Shown: positions 7,773-15,957 of the stretch, piece by piece
Layout: each line of letters begins with the position of its first letter
Numbering within the stretch: position 1 is the stretch's first letter
Source: Catenuloplanes niger
Lineage (GTDB): Bacteria > Actinomycetota > Actinomycetes > Mycobacteriales > Micromonosporaceae
Direction: 5' to 3'
Assembly (NCBI RefSeq): GCF_031458255.1
Contig: NZ_JAVDYC010000001.1
Span: 9,410,501-9,474,500, forward strand
Length of the DNA stretch: 64,000 bases
Made by a program: the position numbers and the translations under genes
Notes under the pieces: model-generated
Seen by the model: only the letters and a program-made list of their open reading frames with translations
The model's database searches: none
Told to the model about the DNA's origin: nothing

Positions 7773-9340
7773 GACAGCAGCTCCGCGAACGGGTTGTGGT
7801 GGACGTCCGACACCGGCGCCACACCGGCCAGGCCCCGGCCCCGGTCCGGCGGCCGTTTCATGATCCCGAACGTGCCGCGGGCGATCGCGGTCAGCAGCGA
7901 CTCGTCCACGATCCGTTCCAGCAGCGCCACCGCCTCACCCAGCACCGTGTGCGCCCGCCGCTGCACGAAACCGCCCGGCGCGGGCACGAAGTCCTCGGCC
8001 ATGTCCCCGGCCGCGGACAGCACGTAGCGCACGTTCTGCAGCGCGATGTCCCGGTCGGACAACCACGGCGTCACCACCGCCTCCGTCATCATCCCGACCA
8101 GCAGGATCTGCTGCCCGGTCAGCGCACCGACCAGGTTGAACATGCCGTCGAGCAGGTTCCCGCGGAACACGTCACCGGTCATGTGCTTCGTCGGCGGCAT
8201 CCACTTCAGCGGCGCGTCCGGGAACAGCTCCCGGGCCAGCAGCGCATGCGCGGTCTCCAGACGCAGCGAGTCCGGCAGATCCGGGTCGATCTCGAACGCG
8301 TGCCCCAGCCCCAGCTGCGCGTCGGTCAGCCCGGCCTCGTGCGCGAAGTACTCGTTGAGCAGCTGCGACACCGTCACCGTGTGCGCCTCCGCGACCGCGT
8401 CCGCGGTGGTCAGGTAGTTGTCCTCACCGGTGTTGATGATGATCCCGGCACGCGCGTGGATCTGCCGGGAGAACCGCTGGTCGACGAACGTCCGCACCGG
8501 GTTGATGTCCCGGAACAGGATCCCGTACATGCTGTCGTTGAGCATCATGTCCAGCCGCTCCAGGCCGGCCAGCGCCGCGATCTCCGGCATGCACAGCCCA
8601 CTGGCGTAGTTCGTCAACCGCACGTACCGGCCCAGCTCCCTCGACACCGCGTCCAGCGCGGCCCGCATCAACCGGAAGTTCTCCTGCGTGGCGTACGTGC
8701 CCGCGAACCCCTCCCGGGTCGCACCCTCCGGCACGTAGTCCAGCAGCGACTGCCCGGTCGACCGGATCACCGCGATCACGTCCGCGCCCGCCCGCGCCGC
8801 CGCGACCGCCTGCGGGACGTCCTCGTGAATGTCACCGGTCGCCACGATCAGGTAGATCCACGGCCGGCGCGGCGCGTCACCGTACCGCCGGATCAGTCGC
8901 TCCCGGGTCGCCCGCGCCGCGTCGAGCCGCTTCACCGCATACCGGGCGACCCGGCCGGCCGCACCCCGCGCCGTCACCGCGTCCCGGCCGGACGGCACCA
9001 CGAACTCGAGCGAGTGCGCCTTCTCCGCCACCATCCGCAACCCCGCACCGAACGCGGCCGCGGGCGCGGACAGCGGCTGGAACCGGCGCAGCGCGTGCAG
9101 CACCGGCAGCACCACGCCGTGCGCCAGGCCGGTCTGCGCGGTCACCTCGTCGGTCAGCCGGTTCACCCACGGCGTACCGTCCGCGTCCGCGCCGGTCAAC
9201 CCGAACAGGCGCAGCATCGCCCGCTCCACCGACACGGTGGTGTGGGTGCGGGCCAGGTCGACCACCGGCCGTCCCGCCTCCGCCGCCAACGCCCGCGCCC
9301 GCGCCACCAGCTCCGGATCGAGATCGAGCTTCCCGGCCAT
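7769..9340 (-). CDS. kamD: Lysine 5,6-aminomutase alpha subunit
   Basis: The 523-residue protein matches KamD in length (about 516 in Clostridium) and in signature blocks, including VATGDIHEDVPQAVAAA, VIAVIRSTGQSLLDYVPEG, LTNYASGLCMPEIA and MPPTKHMTGDVFRG. It forms the TIM barrel that houses PLP and the radical chemistry, working with KamE. It is the third gene of a five-gene minus-strand operon, 18 bases after the amidohydrolase. No cobalamin riboswitch is obvious upstream of the operon. Confidence 0.96.
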   Translation of the reverse strand: MAGKLDLDPELVARARALAAEAGRPVVDLARTHTTVSVERAMLRLFGLTGADADGTPWVNRLTDEVTAQTGLAHGVVLPVLHALRRFQPLSAPAAAFGAGLRMVAEKAHSLEFVVPSGRDAVTARGAAGRVARYAVKRLDAARATRERLIRRYGDAPRRPWIYLIVATGDIHEDVPQAVAAARAGADVIAVIRSTGQSLLDYVPEGATREGFAGTYATQENFRLMRAALDAVSRELGRYVRLTNYASGLCMPEIAALAGLERLDMMLNDSMYGILFRDINPVRTFVDQRFSRQIHARAGIIINTGEDNYLTTADAVAEAHTVTVSQLLNEYFAHEAGLTDAQLGLGHAFEIDPDLPDSLRLETAHALLARELFPDAPLKWMPPTKHMTGDVFRGNLLDGMFNLVGALTGQQILLVGMMTEAVVTPWLSDRDIALQNVRYVLSAAGDMAEDFVPAPGGFVQRRAHTVLGEAVALLERIVDESLLTAIARGTFGIMKRPPDRGRGLAGVAPVSDVHHNPFAELLS

Positions 9341-9358
9341 CGCACCCTCCAGACTTGG

Positions 9359-10870
9359 TCAGACCTCGTGGATCGTGCTCCCGTGCACCACCGTCCGCCG
9401 GCACACCGGCGTCGACTCGACCGCCGCGGCCAGATCCGCCACCCCGTCCCACACCGCGAACGTCGCCGGCGCGCCCGGCTCGACCGCACCACCGGCCACC
9501 GTGCCCGGCAGCGCCCGCCAGCCACCCCGGGTGTGCGCCGCGAACGCCGCCCGCACACTCATCCGGCTGTGCGGGGTGTGGTGCCGCACGGCGGCCCGGA
9601 CCGCACCCCACGGGTCCAGCGGCGTCACCGGCGCATCCGACCCGAACGCCAACAGCACACCCACGTTGTGCATCGCGGCGAACGGGTTCGCGGTCAGCGC
9701 CCGCTCCCGGCCCAGCCGCGCCGCGTACATCCGCGTCTCCCCGCCCCACAACCGGTCGAACGCCGGCTGCACCGACGCGACCACGCCGTGCTCGACCATC
9801 CGCGCGATCAGCGTCCGGTCCAGCAGCTCCGCATGCTCGATGCGGTGCCGGGCCGCCCGCACCGCCTCGTTGCCGACCTTCTCGGCGACCTCCCCGATCC
9901 CGGCCAGCACCGCACCGATCGCGGCGTCCCCGATCGCGTGGAACCCGCCCTGCAACCCGTGCGCGTGACAGTCCAGCAGATGATCACGGACCTGCTCCGC
10001 GGTCAGGTAACCGTGACCGCGGCTGCCCGGCTCGTCCGCGTACGCGTGCTCCAGGAACGCGGTCCGCGAACCGAGCGCGCCGTCCGCGAACAGGTCACCG
10101 CCCGCCCCGACCGCACCGAGCTCCCGCGCCTTCGCGGCCGCGCCGAGCTCACCCCAGTAGCCGAACACCTCCGGATGCCCCTGCGCCGGACCACCCGCGG
10201 CGAGCACGTCCGCGAAGTCGTCCGCACTGGAGATCCGCGGACCACCGCACTCGTGCACCGCACCGATACCCAGCGCCGCCGCATGCCGCAACGCCACCCG
10301 CTGCGCCTGCCGGCGCTGCACCGGGGACACCGACGCCAGCGCGAGATCACGGACGGTGTGGTGGGCGTCGACCCGCACCCAGCCGGACGAGTCGAACCCG
10401 GCCGCGGCCGACACCGTCGGATCCGCCGCCAGCAACGCGGACGACACCAGCGCCGAATGCACCGACACCTGCGACAGATAGACACGCCGGCCACCGGCGG
10501 CGACCCCGATCTCGTGCGCGGACGGCAACTCCGGCGACTCCCACGTCGACTCGTCCCAGCCGTGCCCGAGCAGCACCCCGTCGGCCGGCACATCCCGCGC
10601 AGCCCGCTCCACCGCGGCGAGGACGTCACCGGCCGAGCGCGCCGCGGTCAGATCCAGCCCGGCCAGGTTCAGGCCGGTCGACGTGACATGCACGTGCGCG
10701 TCCACGAACGCGGCGGTGACCAGCCCACCGTCCAGATCGACCACCCGGTCCGCGGCCGGCGCGTCCCGGTCCACGCCGAGCCAGGTGATCGTCCCACCGG
10801 AGACCAGCAGCGCGGTCGCCCGCGGATCGGCGGCGGAGTGGACCCGCCCACCCCTGTAGAGAACGTCCAT
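9359..10870 (-). CDS. Amidohydrolase of the YtcJ/Amidohydro_3 type
   Basis: The 503-residue protein shows the metal-dependent amidohydrolase signature: HVH in DAHVHV near residue 60, CHAHGLQGGFHAIGD, ARHRIEHAE and the late Asp in AFGSDAPVTPLDP. The family hydrolyses C-N bonds in diverse amides, cyclic ureas and N-acyl amines; the substrate here is unknown. It lies inside the lysine operon, 5 bases after kdd and 18 before kamD, so co-expression with the pathway is strongly implied. It is not part of the classical clostridial lysine pathway and occupies the place where kce might be expected. Confidence 0.85.
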   Translation of the reverse strand: MDVLYRGGRVHSAADPRATALLVSGGTITWLGVDRDAPAADRVVDLDGGLVTAAFVDAHVHVTSTGLNLAGLDLTAARSAGDVLAAVERAARDVPADGVLLGHGWDESTWESPELPSAHEIGVAAGGRRVYLSQVSVHSALVSSALLAADPTVSAAAGFDSSGWVRVDAHHTVRDLALASVSPVQRRQAQRVALRHAAALGIGAVHECGGPRISSADDFADVLAAGGPAQGHPEVFGYWGELGAAAKARELGAVGAGGDLFADGALGSRTAFLEHAYADEPGSRGHGYLTAEQVRDHLLDCHAHGLQGGFHAIGDAAIGAVLAGIGEVAEKVGNEAVRAARHRIEHAELLDRTLIARMVEHGVVASVQPAFDRLWGGETRMYAARLGRERALTANPFAAMHNVGVLLAFGSDAPVTPLDPWGAVRAAVRHHTPHSRMSVRAAFAAHTRGGWRALPGTVAGGAVEPGAPATFAVWDGVADLAAAVESTPVCRRTVVHGSTIHEV

Positions 10871-10875
10871 GGCAC

Positions 10876-11880
10876 TCAGTCTGCCCGGACCCGGCCGGCG
10901 AACAGCTCCCGCAGACCCGGCGTGGCGCGCACCAGGTCCAGCGCCATCCGCGCATGCCCCGGCAGGTAACCGTTGCCGATCAGCAGCGTCACGTCCGCGG
11001 CCAGCCCCTCCGCGCCGAGCGCGGCCGCGGTGAAACTGGTCGCCATCGAGAAGAACACCACCGTGCCACCGTCCGCGGTGGCCAGGATCGCGGCGTGCTC
11101 ACAACCGGGCACGTCCACGCACACCACCGTCACGTCCGCGCGCACCCCACCGATCGGACGGCGCGCGTCGGCGATCACGATCTCGTCGGCCAGCCCGGAC
11201 CCACGCAGCCGCGCCGCCTCCGTCCCGTCCGGACAGACACCGACCAACCGCGCCGCACCGGCCCGCCGCGCCGCGGCCAGCGACAACGACCCGGACTTCC
11301 CGGACGCGCCGATCACCGCGACCACCGGCCGGTGATAACCGCCCACCACCCGGGCCGTCAGCGCCGGCGCGCCGCACACGTCGAACACGCTCAGCGCCAG
11401 ACCCGCATCGAGATCCTCAGGAAGAACCGCCGCGACGGTACGCCCGTGCAGGATCGCGAACCCGTCACACGGCACCTGCTCCGCGCGGCCGTCCCACCGG
11501 GCCAGCCCATCCGTGATCGTCAACGGGGTGAGCGTGAGACTGACCAGCGTCGCGATCCGGTCACCCGGCCGCACGTCCACGGTCGCGGCCGGCCCGGTCT
11601 CCTCGACCACGCCGATCAGCATGCCACCGGACCCGGTCACCGGGTTGTGCATCTTCCCGCGCTCCGCCACGATCCGCAGCACCTCGTCGCGGACCCGGTC
11701 ACCGTGCGCCTCCCGCAACTGCCGGAAACTCGCCGCGTCCAGGTTGAGCCGCTCCACCCGTACCCGCGTCTCGTCGGGGCTCATCAGCGCCGGACCGGGA
11801 TCCAGCCGCCACGCCGCCTGCGGCAGCACACCCGGCGGCTCCAGGACGCGGTGCGCGCCCGGCACGTCGACCACCACATC
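10876..11880 (-). CDS. kdd: L-erythro-3,5-diaminohexanoate dehydrogenase
   Basis: The 334-residue protein matches Kdd (346 in Fusobacterium). It has the block RGKMHNPVTGSGGMLIGVV, a glycine-rich nucleotide motif AVIGASGKSGSLSLAAAR, and C-terminal GNGYLPGHARMALDL. Kdd oxidatively deaminates 3,5-diaminohexanoate to 5-amino-3-oxohexanoate with NAD. The start was placed at the GTG five bases after GGAGG; a TTG at 11895 would precede that ribosome site. It is first in the operon and divergent from kamA. Confidence 0.93.
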   Translation of the reverse strand, partial: DVVVDVPGAHRVLEPPGVLPQAAWRLDPGPALMSPDETRVRVERLNLDAASFRQLREAHGDRVRDEVLRIVAERGKMHNPVTGSGGMLIGVVEETGPAATVDVRPGDRIATLVSLTLTPLTITDGLARWDGRAEQVPCDGFAILHGRTVAAVLPEDLDAGLALSVFDVCGAPALTARVVGGYHRPVVAVIGASGKSGSLSLAAARRAGAARLVGVCPDGTEAARLRGSGLADEIVIADARRPIGGVRADVTVVCVDVPGCEHAAILATADGGTVVFFSMATSFTAAALGAEGLAADVTLLIGNGYLPGHARMALDLVRATPGLRELFAGRVRAD

Positions 11881-11977
11881 CACCTCCGACAACAAAACTT
11901 ACGGCAGAATATTCTCTACGCCGGAGGATTTCCAGTAATCTGCGGTCCCAGAAGAAAAATCAACGCTGGAGGCCGTC
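11881..11977. promoter_or_regulatory. Divergent kdd/kamA control region with AGAATATTCT palindrome
   Basis: This 97-base spacer between divergent kdd and kamA is much richer in A/T than its surroundings. It holds a perfect 10-bp palindrome, AGAATATTCT (11906-11915), plus AT-rich stretches on either side that could serve as -10 regions in both directions. The palindrome partly resembles Lrp/AsnC-type sites. Ribosome sites for both genes (GGAGG) sit at its two ends. It probably co-regulates the whole lysine cluster. Confidence 0.55.
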
Positions 11978-13294
11978 GTGACCAGCACACTCCACGAAGT
12001 ACGCCAGCCCTACACCTACACCCGCCGACCCCTCCACGAACCCGACTGGACCCGCCTCCCCGGCTGGCGGCACATCACCCGCGACCAATGGGAATCCGCC
12101 CAGTGGCAACGCGCCCACTGCGTCAAGAACATCCGCCAGCTCCACCACGTCCTCGGCGACCACGCCGACGACACCTTCTACGACGACCTCGCCGCCGACC
12201 AGACCACCCACGCCACCATGTCCATGCTCCTGCCACCCCAGATGCTCAACACCATGGACACCGCCGACCTGCGCACCGACCCGGTCCGCCGCTACATGCT
12301 GCCGCTCGCGGGCGAACGACTCCCCGACCACCCGCACACCGCCCGCGACTCACTCCACGAACACGACATGTGGGTCGCCGACGGGCTCACCCACCGCTAC
12401 CCCACCAAGGTCCTCGCCGAACTCGTCCCCACCTGTCCGCAGTACTGCGGACACTGCACCCGGATGGACCTCGTCGGCACCGACACCCCCACCGTCACCA
12501 AACTCAAACTCGCACTCAAACCCACCGACCGGCACGACGCCCACCTCGACTACCTGCGCGCCCACCCGACCGTCCGCGACGTCGTCGTCTCCGGCGGCGA
12601 CATCGCCAACGTCCCCTGGCGACAACTCGAGAACTACCTCATGCGACTGCTCGACCTCGACACCGTCCGCGACATCCGCCTCGCCACCAAGGCCCTCGCC
12701 GGACTGCCCCAGCACTGGCTCCAGCCACACGTCGTCGAGGGCCTCGAACGCGTGGCCCGCACCGCCGCCCGCCGCGGCGTCAACCTCGCCCTGCACACCC
12801 ACATCAACCACGCGAACAGCATCACGCCGCTCGTCGCCCGCGCCGCGCACACCATGCTCGACATCGGCGTCCGCGACGTCCGCAACCAGGGCGTCCTCCT
12901 CCACGGCGTCAACGACACCGCCGACGACCTGCTCGACCTCTGCTTCGCCCTCCAGGACGACGCCGGCATCCTGCCCTACTACCTCTACCTCTGCGACATG
13001 ATCCCCGGCGCCGAACACTGGCGGCTCCCCGTCCACCGCGCCCAGACCCTCCAGCACGACATCATGGGATACCTCCCCGGCTACGCCACCCCACGCATCG
13101 TCTGCGACGTCCCCTACGTCGGCAAACGATGGGTCCACATGGCCACCGACTACGACCGCGACCTCGGCATCAGCCACTGGACCAAGAACTACCGCACCAC
13201 CCTCACCGACGACACCGTCGACGCCCGCCACCGCTACTACGACCCCATCCACACCCTCCCCCGAAAAGGCCGCGACCACTGGGCCACCCGCTGA
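11978..13294 (+). CDS. kamA: Lysine 2,3-aminomutase (radical SAM)
   Basis: The 438-residue enzyme has the radical-SAM cluster C153-x3-C157-x2-C160 (CPQYCGHCTR), the PLP lysine K383 in YVGKRW, and two acidic residues equivalent to those that hold the lysine side-chain amine (D313 in HGVND, D340 in YLCDM). These support lysine rather than glutamate as substrate. It converts L-lysine to L-beta-lysine. The GTG start is five bases after GGAGG. Its codons are strikingly C-ended (CTC, GAA, CAA favoured over CTG, GAG, CAG), unlike most genes in the window. Confidence 0.95.
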   Translation: MTSTLHEVRQPYTYTRRPLHEPDWTRLPGWRHITRDQWESAQWQRAHCVKNIRQLHHVLGDHADDTFYDDLAADQTTHATMSMLLPPQMLNTMDTADLRTDPVRRYMLPLAGERLPDHPHTARDSLHEHDMWVADGLTHRYPTKVLAELVPTCPQYCGHCTRMDLVGTDTPTVTKLKLALKPTDRHDAHLDYLRAHPTVRDVVVSGGDIANVPWRQLENYLMRLLDLDTVRDIRLATKALAGLPQHWLQPHVVEGLERVARTAARRGVNLALHTHINHANSITPLVARAAHTMLDIGVRDVRNQGVLLHGVNDTADDLLDLCFALQDDAGILPYYLYLCDMIPGAEHWRLPVHRAQTLQHDIMGYLPGYATPRIVCDVPYVGKRWVHMATDYDRDLGISHWTKNYRTTLTDDTVDARHRYYDPIHTLPRKGRDHWATR

Positions 13295-13308
13295 TAAAGT
13301 CCCCCGCC

Positions 13309-14466
13309 GTGCCGATCACCGCCAGCGCCGTCACCCACTGGGCCGACGACCCCTGGACCCGCGGATCCTGGAGCCTCATCGGACGACACGGCACCCCCGC
13401 CGACCGCGTCACCCTCGGCACCCCGATCCGCGACCGCATCCGCCTCACCGGCGAAGCCACCCACCCCACCCGCGCCGGCATGACCCACGGCGCCCACGAA
13501 CAGGGCATCGCGGCCGCCACCTGGGCCACCCACCACGGACACCGGGACGTCATCGTCGTCGGCGCCGGCATCGCCGGACTCGCCGCCGCCCAACACCTCC
13601 GCACCCACGGCGTCACCGCACACGTCCTCGAAGCCCGGCACCGCACCGGCGGCCGCACCACCGGCACCGACGTCGGCGGCTTCACCTTCGACCTCGGCGC
13701 CAACTGGCTCCAGCAGTACGACCACAACCCCCTCGCCCGCCTCGCCGAACAGCTCGCGCTCCCCGTCGTACCCACACGATTCGCCTCCGGCCACGACGAA
13801 CTCGAGAACGAACTCCGCCGACGACTCGCCGCCGCACCCGCCCACGCCTCCGTCGCCGACGTCCTCGCCGCCTGGCCCGACCCACCCGCCGCACTCCACC
13901 GGCTCGTCGACACCGAGATCGTCATGGACACCGGCGCCGACCTCCACTGGCTCAGCGCACGCCACGGCTTCGAACCCGGCGTCGGCGACGGCGACCGCTG
14001 GATCATCGGCAGCTACCAGCCGCTCGTCGACCACCTCGCCGACGGTCTCGACATCCACCTCGGCACACCGGTACGCACCATCACGGACACACCCCACGGC
14101 GTGACCGTCGACGGCCGGCACACCGACGCCGTCATCGTCACCGTGCCGATCGGCGCACTACCCGACCTCACGTTCACGCCACCGCTACCCGCCGCACACC
14201 GCACCGCACTCGCCCGCCTCGGCATGGGACGCGTCGAAAAAATCATCCTCCGCGCGACCGACCGCTTCTGGCCGCACACACCGTACTTCCGGATCCACGG
14301 ACCCACCGACCGCTCGATCAGCGAATGGCTCGACGCCACCGACGCCGACGGCACACCCACCCTCGTCGGGCTCCTCGCCGGACCATGGCTCGACACCCTC
14401 TGGACCGGCACCGACCACGACATCACCACCCGCGTCCTCACCGACGTACTGCACGCCGCCGCATGA
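13309..14466 (+). CDS. Flavin amine oxidase with apparently circularly permuted domain order
   Basis: The 385-residue protein begins 14 bases after kamA. Residues 8-70 carry what is normally the C-terminal end of flavin monoamine oxidases: THWADDPWTRGSW, then GEATHP-x4-MTHGAHEQGIAAA. Only then comes the FAD-binding Rossmann motif VIVVGAGIAGL (GxGxxG at 85-90), followed by EARHRTGGRT, the FDLGANWLQ block and the substrate domain. The protein ends at LVGLLAGPWLD plus a helix, where ordinary relatives continue into THWADDPW. All conserved parts are present, only rotated. A deaminating role on a lysine-derived amine is inferred from position. The GTG start has a weak ribosome site. Confidence 0.85.
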   Translation: MPITASAVTHWADDPWTRGSWSLIGRHGTPADRVTLGTPIRDRIRLTGEATHPTRAGMTHGAHEQGIAAATWATHHGHRDVIVVGAGIAGLAAAQHLRTHGVTAHVLEARHRTGGRTTGTDVGGFTFDLGANWLQQYDHNPLARLAEQLALPVVPTRFASGHDELENELRRRLAAAPAHASVADVLAAWPDPPAALHRLVDTEIVMDTGADLHWLSARHGFEPGVGDGDRWIIGSYQPLVDHLADGLDIHLGTPVRTITDTPHGVTVDGRHTDAVIVTVPIGALPDLTFTPPLPAAHRTALARLGMGRVEKIILRATDRFWPHTPYFRIHGPTDRSISEWLDATDADGTPTLVGLLAGPWLDTLWTGTDHDITTRVLTDVLHAAA

Positions 14467-14871
14467 TCGCCGCATCCAGGCCGTAACCGAGCCGGCCCAG
14501 CGACGGCCATCTCCCCGGCCGCCCTCTGGGCTCCCCGACCCGGTGCCGGAGCGCGTCGCGTACCTCGGTAGCCGTGCCTGAAACCCGCATTCCCGCCGGT
14601 CTTCAGCTGGGCCGGCAAACCAAAAGATGGTTTTGGCCTGTCGGTGCCGAAGGCACGTGTCTGCCTTTGATTGCTTTGTGGTGCGGAGCACCACGTGTAG
14701 CGCATCCTAGGAAGCTAGCTCTATTTCGCCGTGCGGTGCGGGGATCTCGGCATGGCCGGAACAGGTGCCACTTCCTGTCACCCACTGCTGCGAATCTCGT
14801 GCCCGAGCCGGTCAACCACGGTGCTTCGGTGACGGCGGGAGCCGATCACCCCTCGCGTACGGAGGCAACAC
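14467..14871. other. Intergenic region with hairpins, no gene
   Basis: About 400 bases show no frame with coding-like codon use, and GC content falls around 14570-14760. Three short perfect hairpins follow each other: CCAAAA/TTTTGG (14620-14636), GTGCC/GGCAC with loop GAA (14644-14656) and GTGGTGC/GCACCAC with loop GGA (14678-14694). A CTAG-GAAG-CTAG motif follows. It may be a small structured RNA or the eroded edge of an inserted element. Confidence 0.4.
14705..14718 (+). promoter_or_regulatory. CTAG-N4-CTAG motif, copy 1
   Basis: The sequence TCCTAGGAAGCTAG has two CTAG tetramers eight bases apart. CTAG is rare in high-GC actinobacterial DNA. A nearly identical motif lies at 15915-15928, so the pair may be sites for one regulator. 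Confidence 0.35.
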
Positions 14872-15285
14872 ATGTTCGATGTTCTGGGCGATCTCAACTG
14901 GCTCGGGATCCTGGTCGGCTTCATCGCCGCCACGCTGCTCGGCGGCCTCTGGTTCGCGGCGCTGTTCCCGAAGGCGTACAACCGCTCGCTCGGCCGCGAC
15001 GCCGGCGCGAAGGCGCCGTCGACCCCGCTGTTCCTCGCCGGGCCGCCGCTCACCAGCCTGATCGTCACGGTCACCAGCGCGATCCTGTTCACCGCGCTGC
15101 GCATCGACACCTACGGCGACGCGCTGCTGTTCGGCCTCATCGTCGGCGTCGGCTACCTCACGGCCAACACCGTCACGATCGCCATCAACCCCAACTTCCC
15201 GCGGCCGCTGCTCTACGCGGCGGTCTCCGGCGGCTACCACGTCACCGGCAGCCTGATCGTCAGCGCCGTCCTGCTGGCCGTCTGA
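14872..15285 (+). CDS. DUF1761 family membrane protein
   Basis: The 137-residue protein has four hydrophobic segments and the DUF1761 pattern: an N-terminal NWLGILVGFIAATLLGGLWF with conserved Trp, AYNRSLGRD, and C-terminal GGYHVTGSLIVSAVLLAV. The function of the family is unknown. GGAGG lies six bases before the ATG. A truncated aldo/keto reductase follows after 45 bases. Confidence 0.85.
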   Translation: MFDVLGDLNWLGILVGFIAATLLGGLWFAALFPKAYNRSLGRDAGAKAPSTPLFLAGPPLTSLIVTVTSAILFTALRIDTYGDALLFGLIVGVGYLTANTVTIAINPNFPRPLLYAAVSGGYHVTGSLIVSAVLLAV

Positions 15286-15330
15286 CACCGCACCGGCACC
15301 CGCCCCTCATCCGGCAAAGGACCACAGCAC

Positions 15331-15888
15331 ATGCGTATGCGCCCCCTCGGCCGCACCGGTATCCAGGTCAGCACCTACTGCCTGGGCACCATGATGTTCG
15401 GCCCGTACGGCAACCCGGACCCCGACGACTGCGCCGCGATCGTCCACCGGGCCCTGGACGCGGGCATCAACGTCATCGACACCGCCGACGTGTACGGCGG
15501 CGACGGCGAGACCGAACGAATCCTCGGCAAGGCGCTGAGGGGCCGTCGCGACGACGTCGTGCTCGCCACCAAGGTCAACGGCGCGATGGGCACCGACCCG
15601 AACCGGCGCGGCAGCTCCCGCCGCTGGATCGTCACCGCGCTCGAGGACTCGCTGCGGCGCCTCGGCGTCGACCACATCGACCTCTACCAGGTCCACCACC
15701 CCGACCCCGGCACCGACGTCGAGGAGACCCTCGCCGCCCTCACCGACCTGATGCGGGCGGGCAAGATCCGCGCGATCGGCCACTCCAGCATGCCGGCCGC
15801 CGACATCGTCGAAGCCCAGTGGACCCCACCCGCCCTCGCACTGACCGGCCGGCGCCGCCGCGACATCCGGGACCGCGCCGCCGCCTGA
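15331..15888 (+). pseudogene. Aldo/keto reductase, C-terminally truncated
   Basis: The 185-residue frame matches the first half of an aldo/keto reductase: LGRTGIQVSTYCLGTMMFG, the catalytic FIDTAD-like block (NVIDTADVYGGGD-type), ATKVNG, and the SLRRLGVDHIDLYQVHHPDP block. After DIVEAQW the sequence diverges into Arg-rich residues and stops. Family members run to about 320-340 residues, so the second half of the barrel and the cofactor-binding end are missing. It is probably a non-functional remnant produced by a deletion; the intact paralogue at 19369-20346 shows the normal length. Confidence 0.75.
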
Positions 15889-15906
15889 CCCGCCGGGCCA
15901 CACCGC

Positions 15907-15928
15907 CTAGGGCGTCCTAGGAGGCTAG
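15907..15928 (+). promoter_or_regulatory. CTAG motif cluster, copy 2
   Basis: Three CTAG tetramers (15907, 15917, 15925) lie in 22 bases. The last two form CTAG-GAGG-CTAG, matching copy 1 at 14705-14718 in 13 of 14 positions. It sits 30 bases upstream of the phosphatase start, where a promoter or operator is expected. Confidence 0.35.
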
Positions 15929-15957
15929 TGAGAAGTCGGGTCTGGTTGACTGACGGC

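Noticed and set aside
10954..14466. A single uninterrupted frame of 1170 codons covering kdd antisense, kamA in another frame and the amine oxidase
   Set aside because: Only the last 386 codons (from GTG 13309) look like protein; the rest is Pro/Arg/His-rich readthrough opposite or out of frame with real genes, an effect of high GC.
14575..14720. Possible retron or tRNA
   Set aside because: No reverse transcriptase gene nearby and no cloverleaf or TΨC-like sequence; only separate short hairpins.
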